A stretch of DNA of 64,000 nt, taken from contig NC_018324.1 in NCBI RefSeq assembly GCF_000234665.1, positions 863,501-927,500 on the forward strand, given 5' to 3'. The number at the start of each line of letters is the position of its first letter. Positions within the stretch are counted from its first letter, which is position 1. The translations under genes and the position numbers were made by a program. This DNA comes from Leishmania mexicana MHOM/GT/2001/U1103. Its lineage: Eukaryota > Euglenozoa > Kinetoplastea > Trypanosomatida > Trypanosomatidae. The notes beneath the pieces are model-generated. The model was given only the letters and a program-made list of their open reading frames with translations, had not been told where the DNA came from and searched no databases. Shown here one piece after another: positions 10,633-22,400 of this stretch.

Positions 10633-12233
10633 CAGCAGATCAACAAAAAATCAGAAAAGAGAACAGAGGGCGCTGATGGTGACGGGAGATCGTAGAGCCG
10701 CCGCTGACATCTGCTCCCTCTCTCGACCCACAGTCGCACATTGAATCTCTCGCATGCTTCATGTCGACTTTTCTAGGCGAGTCTGAGTAAATCCCAGTGA
10801 GCGAGAAAAGGACCGATATCGATGCTGCAGTGGTGTCCGCACTCGATGGAAGACGAAGAGAGTCGATGCAACTGCACCTATAGAAGCACGCGCACACACA
10901 TACACATAGACAGCTTCACGCCTACGTCATAGATGCATGGGCACATACACGCATAGACAACAACGTTGGTAGGGCGACATAGAACGCACAAGATGCAACG
11001 AAATGCAAACAACACCCACACCCACCCACCCACCCACACACAAGAGCAGGAGGAACAGGAGTTGTTGCGTGTGCATGTGCTCTACGTTCCTGCCTCTTGC
11101 CGTGCTCACATAGCTTGATTGATTTTCACCGTGGCTACTTCTCTTTCCTTGCCCCCCCCCCTCCTCGTCCGGAACCGTCGCATAACATCGCACGCCTTGC
11201 GATTCGTGTTGTTGTGTTTTAAGGAAGGATAATACAACAGATCCTCCCCATTTCGTTGCCTCTGTTGCAGCGCACACTCAGGGCTGTCTCAGACTTCTTT
11301 TTCTTTTTCCTCACGGGCCGCGTGTAAAGTCCTCTGTGAGTTGCGTGAGGCCGGCTGCTGTTGCTTGGTTCGCTGTGTCTATTTTGCCACGCATGCCCCC
11401 TCTTCCCCCAGCCCTCATTCTCTCCCTTTCCCTAGTCACTGTTGCACTCTTCACACGCGTTGCATGTGCTGTTAACGGAGACAAGCATGGACAACACAGA
11501 AGACAAAAAAGAAAACACCACAGACGGGGAACCGAACTGGCGATGCGCCACGTTTGCCGTCCTTCTTTTTTGTTTGTTTGTTTTCGTCCCCCTTCGAAAC
11601 GGGTGGGGGCTGCGGAGCTCGGACAGCCTGGGGACAGCACACACTGTGCCTCCTCCTCCTCCTCCCCCTCCCACCTTCCTTCCCACCTCTCTCTCTCTTT
11701 ACGCATCTGCCTCATTTTTGTGTGCTTTTTCTTCTCTTCTCTTCGGCCCCTGAAACGTCCTGTGCACTCCGCTTGATAAGAGTGGTGAATGGCTGATGCT
11801 CCACGCATTCTCTCGGTACATCCTCTTCGTTCTCCCGCTCTACCCACTGTGTCTTTTATTGACCAAACACACTTGTGCGTCGCTCTCGCGCCGACGCGCA
11901 CCTGCAGATTGCACTGTGCCGCCCTTCCTTTCCCCCAACACCCCCTATTGCGATATATCAGATCACCACGGTGCTCGTACACCACACAGCACCGAATACA
12001 CCCTCGCATGCCTGCAAACACACCTTTTGCTTTGCGTACCTTTTTTCTACCTTGTCTCCGCCAATCTGTGAAGTTGAGCCGCCTCTCCTTGTTGTGTTGG
12101 AGCCTGCCATCGCTGTCGTTGCTGCCCTGAGACACACGTCATCTCCTCTCCAGCCACCTCCCACGGCAGGTAGCGCTTTTCCTCTAGTTGGTCGGCGCAT
12201 GGAGTCAACCGCCATTCCGACTTTGTAGCTGTA
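10633..12233 (+). other. Intergenic spacer, 1.6 kb, no gene seen
   Basis: The stretch contains a CCCA-type repeat at about 11012-11036, a C run near 11152-11162 and C/T-rich tracts near 11657-11700. The 274-residue frame on the - strand (11311-12135) is the complement of pyrimidine-rich DNA and is Arg/Gly/Glu-rich, so it is not accepted as a gene. Confidence 0.45.
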
Positions 12234-14072
12234 ATGATGAATACGCACGCGACACTCCAAAACTTATCCAGCACGCTGCTGACGGCGGGCGGCGGTGGTG
12301 GCGGGGCCGCTCACCACACTGCGCCATCTGCTGTCTCGTCTTCCTCGGCACTTGTGACGGCGAACAGCTTCTTTTCCCTTATCGACGCCTACATGAACCG
12401 CATCTTGCCGTGTGATACGAATATGAAGGTCCTCCTCGTAGACGACGGCGCGCTGCCGATGGTCGCGACTGCCTTCTCGCAGACGGAGCTGCTCAAGCAC
12501 GGGGTGTACCTCGTCGAGTCCCTCAACAGCGCCGCGCGGCAGCGGAACTTGATGAAGATGCTGCGCTGCTACATTCTGCTGCGGCCAAGTCTCTCGAGTG
12601 TGGAGGCGGCATGCGTGGAGCTGCGTATGGCGAAGTACCGTAGCTATCACATCTTCTTCTGCGGCGCGACCAGTGCGGAGATGCTGGACCGCCTCGCGAA
12701 CGCCGACAGTGACTCGCTCGTGGAGGAGGTGCAGGAGGTCTTCTGCGACTTCAACGCCGTCAATAAGGACGCCTTCGTGCTGGAGACGCCGCCGCCGCAG
12801 TCGCTTGTGTCGTCATTCATGTCAGCGTCGCAGGTGCGCCGTCTGGCGGAGGGGCTGGCCTCGCTCATGGTGGCGCAGCGCCGGCGACCCCGCATTCGCT
12901 ACCAGAAGAATAGCCCGTTTGTGCAGCGTCTCGCCGCGGAACTCGTGAATGTGCTGAAAAGCGACCCCGGACTGTACGACTACCCCGCGCGGGACACGGT
13001 GTTGCTGCTTCTAGACCGCAACGACGACCCGCTCACCCCGCTCCTCACCCCATGGACCTACCAAGCAATGCTCCACGAGCACATTGGGCTGCGCTCCAAT
13101 ACGCTCAAGCTGCCGGCGGACGTGCAAGGAGCCGAGGAGGAGGGCTACGTCTTCTCCGAGCACGATGACGCCTTCTTCGCCAACAACATGTTCAACAACT
13201 GGGGCGACCTGTGCAACAACGTGAAGAAGTACGTTGACCAGTGCAAAGAAGCCCTGAATCTCGACCGCCCCACAGCCACCCTCGAAGAGCTCAAGGCGTT
13301 CATGCAAAAGATTCCGCAGACGAAGAACCTCACCGGGTCCGTCACGAAGCACACGACGGTGACCACGTATCTCTCCGGTGTCATCAAGAAGCGCAACCTG
13401 CTGGAGATATCTCTTCTGGAGCAGGACATGATCGCCTCCTCGGACCAGAGCAACCACTGGACACGCCTGCAGACCTTCGCGTCGCGCCCCAGCACGAGCC
13501 AGGAGGACCTCACACGCCTCTGCCTCATCTACCACCTTCGCTATGAGAAGCCCGGCGGCGCGTCGCAGGTGGCACCGTACCTCGACCGCGTCAACTCGAA
13601 CTACGCCCTGCTCCTTAGTAAGCTGCGGCAGTACTACGGCCTTCATCGAAACACAGATCGCTTGTTTGCCGCTACCGGTGTCATGGCAAAGATCGTGAAG
13701 ACGTTTGTGGATGTCGGCAACATCTACACTCAGCATGAACCGGTTCTGAAGCGCACCCTACAGCACCTGTACAGCGGCCAGCTCGACACCGCCTCCTACC
13801 CATACCTGGAACAGCCGACCTCCTCCTCCGGCGGCGGCGGTGTGGCGAATGTGGAGCATAAGCCAATGGAGGTGACCGTGTACATGTGCGGCGGATATAC
13901 ATTCGAGGAGGCAGCGCTGGTGCACGGCATTAACGCGCGCACCGCGTACAAGCCGGCGGATGCAGCCTCGTTTGCGGGCGGCGGAAGCAGCATCAAGGCG
14001 TCGATCGGCGGCGAAGACGTTCTCAACACGCACTCGTTTCTCCGTTTGCTCGACCAGCTCTCGCCATCGTAA
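12234..14072 (+). CDS. Sec1/Munc18 family protein, VPS45-like
   Basis: SM proteins clasp SNARE assemblies and regulate membrane fusion; VPS45 acts between the trans-Golgi or early endosomes and late endosomes with Tlg2/syntaxin-16-type SNAREs. The 612-residue length is typical. Domain 1 begins after a 30-residue Gly/Ala/Ser leader (FFSLIDAYMNRILPCDTNMK) and includes LLVDDGALPMVATAFSQTEL. The family-diagnostic segment LLLLDRNDDPLTPLLTPWTY lies at about residues 257-276, and the VPS45-like block NMFNNWGDLCNNVKKYV follows at about 320. The C-terminal strand VTVYMCGGYTFEEAALVHGI corresponds to the usual conserved glycine motif near the end of SM proteins. A short Ser/Gly loop precedes it. The DRNDDPLTPLL wording and the FNNWGD region favour VPS45 over Sec1, Sly1 or VPS33. 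ATG ATG at 12234 gives two adjacent possible starts. Confidence 0.88.
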   Translation: MMNTHATLQNLSSTLLTAGGGGGGAAHHTAPSAVSSSSALVTANSFFSLIDAYMNRILPCDTNMKVLLVDDGALPMVATAFSQTELLKHGVYLVESLNSAARQRNLMKMLRCYILLRPSLSSVEAACVELRMAKYRSYHIFFCGATSAEMLDRLANADSDSLVEEVQEVFCDFNAVNKDAFVLETPPPQSLVSSFMSASQVRRLAEGLASLMVAQRRRPRIRYQKNSPFVQRLAAELVNVLKSDPGLYDYPARDTVLLLLDRNDDPLTPLLTPWTYQAMLHEHIGLRSNTLKLPADVQGAEEEGYVFSEHDDAFFANNMFNNWGDLCNNVKKYVDQCKEALNLDRPTATLEELKAFMQKIPQTKNLTGSVTKHTTVTTYLSGVIKKRNLLEISLLEQDMIASSDQSNHWTRLQTFASRPSTSQEDLTRLCLIYHLRYEKPGGASQVAPYLDRVNSNYALLLSKLRQYYGLHRNTDRLFAATGVMAKIVKTFVDVGNIYTQHEPVLKRTLQHLYSGQLDTASYPYLEQPTSSSGGGGVANVEHKPMEVTVYMCGGYTFEEAALVHGINARTAYKPADAASFAGGGSSIKASIGGEDVLNTHSFLRLLDQLSPS

Positions 14073-16407
14073 GAGAGGCGTGACGTGCTGCAGCTCGTTA
14101 GACTGGGCTCCCGTAGCCTCGCTAGCTAGTCTGCCTTCTTTCCATGTTTGCATGGGAGTGCGTTCACGAAAGATGTTTTCACCCTGCTCGAGCTGCAGAT
14201 TCAGGTCGCCATTGCACCTCACCGCCGCCGCCGACCCCCACCCCTCCTCGTTCGCCTATTTCTCTTTTCACTACCTCTCCCAGCTAGCCCTGACGATTTC
14301 CATGGCCACAGTACGTGTGCCCTTCCGCATGTTGGTGGTGCCCTACGATTTTGTTTGTTGCTTGTTGACGTTTCGAAACTAGTGTGAGCACTGTACAACA
14401 CGAGCTGCCACGCACAGCCGGCATGGTGTATCACGCCCAACGAAGGCATCCAGAGGTCAGCAGAACAAGGGAAATAGACGGAAAAGGTGCGAGGTGATGC
14501 GTACGAATCAACGCCACAGTGCGTGCGTGTGAATTGTGCGGCATCTCCTTCATCCGACCGGGTGGGCTGATGAGGCGCAGATGCGGGAAGCGCGGCGAGG
14601 ACGCCCCGAGTTGCGCCATCGAGGCCTCGAGGCTCCCATGTGAAGAGTCTCCGCCCCACATTCTGGGGTGCGGAGGGTCTCCGGGGGCCCTGGCCTGCAG
14701 CTGACCAGCTTCGGCCCTGGGCGTATCTGGCATGCACCTTTATCACCCCCTGCTACTCGCACGGCCGACGCCACCGCTTCCGCCCTCGAGCAGGGCTCTG
14801 GAGGCGGCCCGCCTGGATCAAGGCATGCCGCCCACCCGAGTCTCCGTCTGGCGCCGATCGCGCCGCACGTATGCGAGGAGGGGACAAGCAAGGGCAAGCA
14901 GAGCCCGTACGGCGCATGTCCCCGACTCGACGGCAGGACGGTTCGTCCTAGACGGCGAGGTTATCGCCGTATTCCTGCAAAAGCAGGTGAGTTGCGGTTG
15001 TTTGTGTGTGTGTGTGTCTGTGTCTACTTGCTGACCTGTTCGCTGGTGGCATGGGCACGCTGCTGTGCACACACAAAAGAGGAGGTAACTTCTCGTTATC
15101 GCCCTCGGCGCTTTTGTTGTTACGTTGTCGTTCTTTGCTTGTGTTGCTGCGCTCGCTTCTCTGGAGCCCTGCGCCATCTCTCTCACCTGTAACATGGACA
15201 GATACATTCACGCGCACGTATACTCAGGTGTGCGGACGACTTCTGTGAGGGTACGCAGTGTCTTTCGTCTTCGGCAGTCGTGTTTGAGGCTGCCGCCCAT
15301 TCTTTCAAGCTTCCCGTGCATTCTCTCCCTCGAAGGCGGCCGATTTTGTTGTGGTCTTCTTGTCGGTTGCGGAGTTGCCCACATCACATGGTGAAATGGT
15401 GGTGGGGGGAGGAGGAGGCCGGCAGTTAGTTCGGATTCAGAAGAGGGGTAAACAATTGCGCGACAGCCTTCGCAGAGCGAGAAAACGCGGCAAATAACGG
15501 CTCCGGCGTGATCGTAACAGGCAGCGGGAGAGCGAAGCGCGCATTCGACATCTCGCTTCGCCGCTCTTTCATCCCACCTCGCAGAGAAAAAGGTCAAGGC
15601 TCATTCACAGGCACCGGCTTTGTGCTGCGTTGTCGTGGGTTTTCACGTAAAGGCGAAGTGGTGCGGCCGCCAGAAACGCGCGCTCTCGTGGACTGCTTGA
15701 TGTTCCGACACCTTTGTCTTCTTCTCATGGCTCTCCATCCTTTTCCCTTTTCTGCCACACACACACACACACACACAGTCGACGCTCGGGAACTGTGAAC
15801 TGAGAGCTCCGCACTCTTGCAGTCTCTTCCACCCACCTTCCTTTGCGATTGCCACTCCACCATTGCGCTGTAGGCGCCCCCTGTCGCACCGAGCACCGCG
15901 GTGTTGAGCAGAGCGGATTCTGTGCACAATTCGGCACGCTCACAGAGTTTCACGCAAGTACACCCACACCCACACCCACACATACATAGATATAGACGCA
16001 CGTACGAGATCGTACGCGCTCGCATGGGCTACGTCAAGCACATCTTCGTTTCGTAAGGATCGAAAAAGAAAAGGGAAGCTCCTCCGTCTGATTTTTCTTC
16101 TCCCTCTCCTCCTGCTGTGCGGCTGCTCAACTGCAGGAGCGCGGGAGCTTCCACACGACGGGGGACGGATAACGTCATGTGCACAGAAGGCGCAAACTGG
16201 CTATACATAACTCCAGTTTTTTTTTTTGAAGCTCCGAAAGAAGGCGAGAAGTGCACCGATATACAGGGAGCGCGTGAGCGGAGGTAACCCTCACGCAAGG
16301 GGAGCACCAGAATAGCGGAGGTTTTCGTCTTTGCCTTTGTCGCTGCCGCTGCTCGCTCTGTTCGAATTCCCGCGTACCGTCTTCCTCGCTCGCTACCCCG
16401 CCATAAG
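14073..16407 (+). other. Intergenic spacer, 2.3 kb, with GC-rich island
   Basis: Besides the GC-rich island described separately, this spacer has a GT-rich stretch at about 15003-15025, a CA repeat at about 15756-15777 directly followed by AG, T/C-rich blocks, and a T run at 16217-16226 ahead of the large gamma-tubulin-complex gene. No intact gene was found. Confidence 0.45.
14400..14990. mobile_element. Possible degenerate retroelement fragment (DIRE/SIDER-like)
   Basis: A block of markedly higher GC and more coding-like composition interrupts pyrimidine-rich spacer DNA. One + frame (14519-14704) reads CELCGISFIRPGGLMRRRC, which resembles a decayed C2H2/C2HC zinc finger (C-x2-C-x3-F-x5-L, with Arg where the first His is expected). 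Such fingers occur at the C-termini of ingi/L1Tc-type non-LTR retrotransposons. Stops then break the frame. No long homology to the two repeats at 36.5 and 57.9 kb is evident by eye. The identity is therefore tentative. Confidence 0.3.
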
Positions 16408-19400
16408 ATGATAAGCGAGGGTGACCTCGTGGTGTTGCCCTCAGAACGCAGCGATGATGAGCCTCGCTCATATGGGTCGCACCCCAACTCGCAGCCTGTA
16501 ACGTCGGCACGGCGTCCAGCACCGTTGCCCCCGTTGGACGCGGCGTACAGGGCCCCTCCCTCTACCCTCGTCACTGCGCCGGGAACTCAGGCGAGCGTGT
16601 TGAACCTTGTGACCGCTCTGCCACTTCTCTTGTCGTTGGACCGATCCCACTATACTGCGACGCTGAACAATTCACAGGAGAGCGTGCTGGATACCTTCAC
16701 CGGGTCGGCTGCCCGAGGTGACGGTCGCTTTGGTCCGCTGAGCTGGACGACGATTACCACCGATGCCGCCACCGCAGCGGTGCGTGCGGTACTGTACGCT
16801 CGCGGGACGCCATCTTGGCAAGCGAAGCGGCGTCGACTGCGACGGCTCGCGCTCGACTCATTCTTTCGCTCAACCGTGTCGGCTCGCATCTCCGTGCGCC
16901 GCGAGCGCGGTCTTGAAGGCGGGGATGGCGTGCGCGAGGCAGTAGCGCGGCTGCTGCTCCACACACGCGCCGTTATGTCGGACATCTCCCCGACACAAGC
17001 GCATTTGGTCGATCTTTTCGCGGCCGAGATTATGTGCGGTGTGCACGGTGCTGGTGTTGCCGTTGAAGAGTCACCGCGCGCAGCCACGGGCAAGGCGATT
17101 GATGAGCCAGCTGACGCAAAAGGCGAGGAGTCGCTGGGCACTGCACGCGCCTCCACGGCGATGATGAGAGAACAGCCAAAGCCGGCGTTTGAGCAACGCG
17201 GCATCATGAAAAGCGGTGTCTTCACCGCAACCGCGATCACCGCATCACCGTGCCACCCCCAAGACGAGATTATCAGCACAGCTGCCTCTTCTACCGTTGC
17301 GGAGCAACTGCTCTATATTATTCTCCGCACTAGCATTGCGGCGAATACGCCACGGAGGCCCCTTGTCATGCACGGTGACGAAACGCCTGCGCTCTTGGCA
17401 GGTGGGCTGCATACACCCCCGCCACAAGGCACTGATGGTGCCACCGCGCTGACCGCGACCCCTTCCCCTATTGCATCGTCGTCCGCGGTGGCCAGCTTGA
17501 CGCGCAAGAAGCCACGGCTGGACGACTTCGATTGCGTCAGCCCCGCGACTTTGTCGTCGGAAAACAGGCAATCGATTTATCGATACCCTAACAATGCTGG
17601 TGGTGCAAGCCCAGCTTCTGCGCTGCCCTACCAGCCGTACTGCTGGCTAGCGCCATCGATGGTGGCGTTGGTGGAGCGCTCACGGGCGCTGCGGCGACAC
17701 CAGCGCTGGACGTGCGACCTCGATCCGGTGATCGAGGCCACCGTGGCTGGAGAGGGCTCAAGCACCCACAGCAGCCACCTGTTCAGGGGCGCTGGCACCC
17801 GCTCCGCCGCTGTCGTGTCGCTGCTTGACAATATGCGTAGCTCGTGGGCTCCGCTCCCTGGCATGACAGACAGCGACGACGCTGCGGCTTTGACGGCTCT
17901 TGTGCGGGACAGTGGGCTTCCGTTTGCCACAGCATCACCCTCCGTCGCGCTGGACGTGGCACGTGAAGCTAGACCCGCAGGTCACTCCTGTGGTTTTCAG
18001 TGGGGGCAGACAATGATGGGAGGGGAAGATCCCGCCGTCGAGACCCTCTTTGCGCACGATCGAGCTCGCTGCGTCGATTCCCGCCCTGACGAGACAGATG
18101 GTATCCCCGGGAGTGAAGGAGCAACGCAGACAAGACAGCGTGATGCTGATGCTGCGGCAGCTGCCCTGCCTGCATGCCGCATCCCTTTCGTATCCTGCCT
18201 GCCGTTGTACGACGAGGTTGTGTACGCGCAGGTGCACCTGGCCCTGCACTGGTGCACCGCTGGCCTTGCTGATCCGTTTTGTCTCACCCACATTGACAAC
18301 ACGGCTGGCCCAAACTTGTCGGCGCTGCGCGTTCGCGATGAGTTTTACGCCCGCCCGTTGGCGCCCAATGGTGGCGCTGGGACAACCGCCGCTGCGACGG
18401 CCATCAGTGGTTTGGCTTCTCTGCTGGAGTGGGGCTGCTACTACGGCACGCTGCTGCGCCGCCTTCATCGCCTGTGCGATGTGGCTGATGACGTCACGCT
18501 GCGTGGCAGTCTTGGCAGCTACGGCCGCTGCGCCATGAGCACCTTGCGCCTCCTGCTATCTTTACTGCAGCGACAGATTGGGGAGCTAGGGTACCAGGCA
18601 GGCGGGCCGCACCGGCTGAGCTTTGCGGAGCTGCTCACGGCACACCAACGGCTGCAGCGAGCAGTGGAGCAGGTGGAGGTCCTTGCAGCGTTTTTCGGCG
18701 TCCCGGCAGCGGCCACGGCGCCAGAGGCGTGGGACCCCGTCGACATCCTCGAAAAGCGCTGCTCATCGGCGTTGCTTATCTCGCGCCTGTACGAGTGCTT
18801 CACTGCGCGCCATGCCGACGCGCTTGGTCAGTACGGAAGCGCTGCCACCCACTACGTCGAACTGCAGCAGGAGCGGCTCGCCGAACTGCTCGCCTCGTTG
18901 GGCGGTGAAGAGAGTGAGGAGGTGCCACTGCAGGCGAATATGCGGAACAGCGGCGACGACCCGCAGCGGCAGAAAATGCGAGCTGCCTTGGCCGCCGTTG
19001 AGTCTGGGACGGCCTCTCCCTCGTTGAAATTTTCGCCTCTAGACACCGGCGACAACTACGGTGCGTGGGAGCAGCATCGCAAGGACCTGCTAAGCTGCTC
19101 CATCGACGCCATCGGGCTTCTGCTCCGCTCAACCCTGCGTCCTCTGAATGCGATGCTGCACCGCTGGCTCACGGCAGGCGAGCTGTCCGATCCGTATGAC
19201 GAGTTTTTTGTGGTGCCGTCTCACGGCCAGACGCACAGCGGCTTCACCTTGGAACCTTCACCACAGCGGCTACCGGTATTTCTCTCTGTTGCAGCTGCCA
19301 CAGACCTTCTCCACGCCGGGGTAAGCCTGCGGGTGCTTCGAGTGGCTGCGACGCACGTCGTGTGCAGCGCTCAAAAAGACGCACGCCGACTGGAAGGCAT

Positions 19401-22400
19401 GGCGGAGGTGAATGACGCCGCGGTGGAGGACTACATTGGGGAGCTGCACGATACGCAGACGCTGCGACGCGCGATTGAACAGTTTATCGAGCAACTCGTG
19501 CACGGTGCGCCGACGGCGGATGCTGCGCACGATATGGGACGCTGGGGGACTGGCGTCAATGACGAAGGTGAAGTCACCGACGCGGCCCCGATGCCGCTGC
19601 CTCCGCGTGTCGACTTGTTGTCGTCGTACGGTGCCATCAACTGGTGGAAGGAGCACTACCAGGCCTGCACACGTGTCTTGCTTGAGGTGGTGGAGTCCGC
19701 GAATCCTGGGGAGGGTGGCGGCGAGGACGGCTCCGCGGAAGCTGCTCCAGACCCGTCATTGTGGTTGCATGCGGACGAGGAGGAGGAGGTGCGTCGTGCT
19801 GAAGAGGCGTCAGCGACCGAGAATGAACATGTAAGTGGGGCTGCTTCTTCTGAAACCCACACTCGCGATGCCGAGCGGCCCCTCTCCTGCGCCGCCGCTG
19901 CGCCAGCCGCACGAGACGATCACCATCGTGATCGCTCTCCTCACGTCACGGCTGCTTTCCCGTCAAAGGAGTCGACGAGTGAGGCACCGTCGTACATTAC
20001 CGTTTTTATAAATTCGGACGACGATGAGGACCGCGGCGCCCACTCAGGAATGGGGAGGGCGGCAGGCGGGCGGCAAGGGGTGGACAGCGTTTCCATCGCC
20101 TCCTCGTCTCCTCGGTCCTCTACCACTGCGACGACGAGCGTGCTTGGCCTACGCCGCATCGCCGGTTCCCGCTTCTCCACCGGGACAACGGTGTCCTCGA
20201 CAGCCTCGTCGCGTGGCACCATGGCCCTCTACGGCGCCATCACGGAGGAGCTACGCCAAGTCTCGCTGCTCGAGCAGCAGACAGAGGTGGACCTCGGGCA
20301 ATCTCGCCACGCGCTCCGCGCCGAGTTCGACGCGCAACTGTGGCGCCGCCGACGAGAAAGTCGACTGGGCGACTGGAAAGCCCAGCGACTGGCGCTACGG
20401 CTTCGACGAGTGCGCGCCATGGAGGGCATCGTTGACGAACTGCGCGATGTGTACATGGTACGCGCTGTCGGGCACGCGGAGGTCGAAGGGCCAGCGTCGC
20501 ACTCCATCGAGGAAGCGGCACCCTCGCATCAAAGCGGGAGCGAGAAAGAGGAAACCGAGCAACACGGGGTGGGCCGAGAGCCTTCCATGGCCGGCCCTGC
20601 CATGGCGGAAATGCGTGTCGTGGTGCCGCTCCGCCAGCTGCCGCCGCCACGCGTCGCGCCGCCGGTGATCCTGTACACCGTTCCAGACGACGAGGATGGC
20701 GTCGACGGCGTGACTGGGGGGAGGCGTGGAAGTCGTGTTTTCTTTGGTCGCTCGCGCCGCACGAGTTTCGCGGCGAATACGACCATCATGGAGCTGCCCG
20801 CGACAGCTGCGCGTGATATTCCTCAGTCCTGTGGGCGGCAGCAGCACTCTCTCAGCGTAAGCATACCGCGCACCAACAACTGGCCGAGGACGTCAGGGTC
20901 ACCGTCGCTGTCGGCGCGCACGGCACGGCGAGTTTCCGCTGCAGGAGCCGGGGCTGGAGGTGTCACGTTCATCGATCCGCTGCCAACTGAAGTTGGTGTG
21001 CAACACAGCGAAGGCGTTGGTGTGGGGCCTGGCATCATTCGTCAGCTGCGCGATGTTACCCCAGCCGCCCTGTCAACGTTTGGCGTCATGGGGAAGCCGG
21101 GGCCTGTGGAGTCGGCACAGAGCGCCGTGGCGATGTTTACTGGGCCCTCCGCACGCACCCCTCCGCCCATGCCGCCGTCGAAGTCGTTGCATCAGTGCTG
21201 TGAACACGTCGAGGTGGCGATGCTGAGTGAACACGCAGACATGGCTGCCGCTGTCGCGGTGGATGAGGCGCACACGGCAGCGGTGCGGCGCGACGAGTTC
21301 GGGTACGCCCACCCGGATGCACTGTTCAGAGTGGCGGACATTAACGACGATCAGTTCTTGCTAATGCGCACTGGCCCCAAAAGCTACGCGCGTCGTGAGG
21401 CGGAGGCGGCGGCGCTGGCAGAGCTTGCCGAGCGGCAAGCGCAGCTGGCCGCTTGCACAGTCGATGATCCGGGGTATCTTCGCCAGTTGGCGGCGGCAGC
21501 GGCGGCCGTGGCCAACCCCTGCTGTGACAGTCCCAAGGACAGCACCGCGTTGCCAAATTCGGGTCTCTCCGCTCAGCAGTGCTCTCATCTTTCGATGAAC
21601 ACCAAACGCGATGGCGCGGCACCGGACGATCGCGCCGAGGAGGATATGGACGCGGGCGACAGCACAGCTCATGTGGGGGGAAACACATATCTGCCTCCTG
21701 AGCTAGATTCTGCATGGCAACATGATGATCCACAGCGAGGCCTGCGCGAAGCGCGGGCGACGATAGCGAGGATGGCAGTTATGGGGAAGAGTTTCACAGA
21801 GGAGCTGTGGTCGTGGACGGCGACGGAGGCGCATCGCTGGTATTTTGACGACCTCGTCCCACTGCACCGCGTTCTAACCGGCGCCGAGGTGGACCGCGCA
21901 CTTATCGTCGACATCGCCCTCACCTGCGACGAGGCCGAAGCGTTGCAACGCTGCAGCGGGTACTACCGTGCTCTCGGGCAGTACACGGCTAGCTACCTCA
22001 CGCACAAGGCGCTGCAGCTGACCCTGCTTCCCCCGTACGGCTCTCTCTACTGCCTCACAACGCAGTTTCTGGATGTTTGCTTGCTGCAGAGGGCGCCGAT
22101 TGCCGTGCGTCTCATGGACCTCTGGATGACGCTTGTGGACGCTGCTCTGGAAATGATGGCAGAAGCTGAAGAGGCTACGATGGTGCAGAGAATCATAAGC
22201 GGGGATACGAGACTGTCCGCGTTGGCGGCGCTCACAGACACCCGGCAGGGACTGAACGTGACCGAGGCGTTCTCCTCCCTCAACTCGGCGTTCCAGCATG
22301 AGTGGGCGACGTGTGTCACGAATGGCGAATCGACGGTGAAGCTGGAGTGGAGGCTCATCTCGAGCGGTGAGGAGGGGCATGAGCGGCTCAGCTCGGCGGC

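Noticed and set aside
13011..13736. 241-codon frame on the - strand
   Set aside because: It is fully antisense to the well-supported VPS45-like gene and lacks an independent domain.
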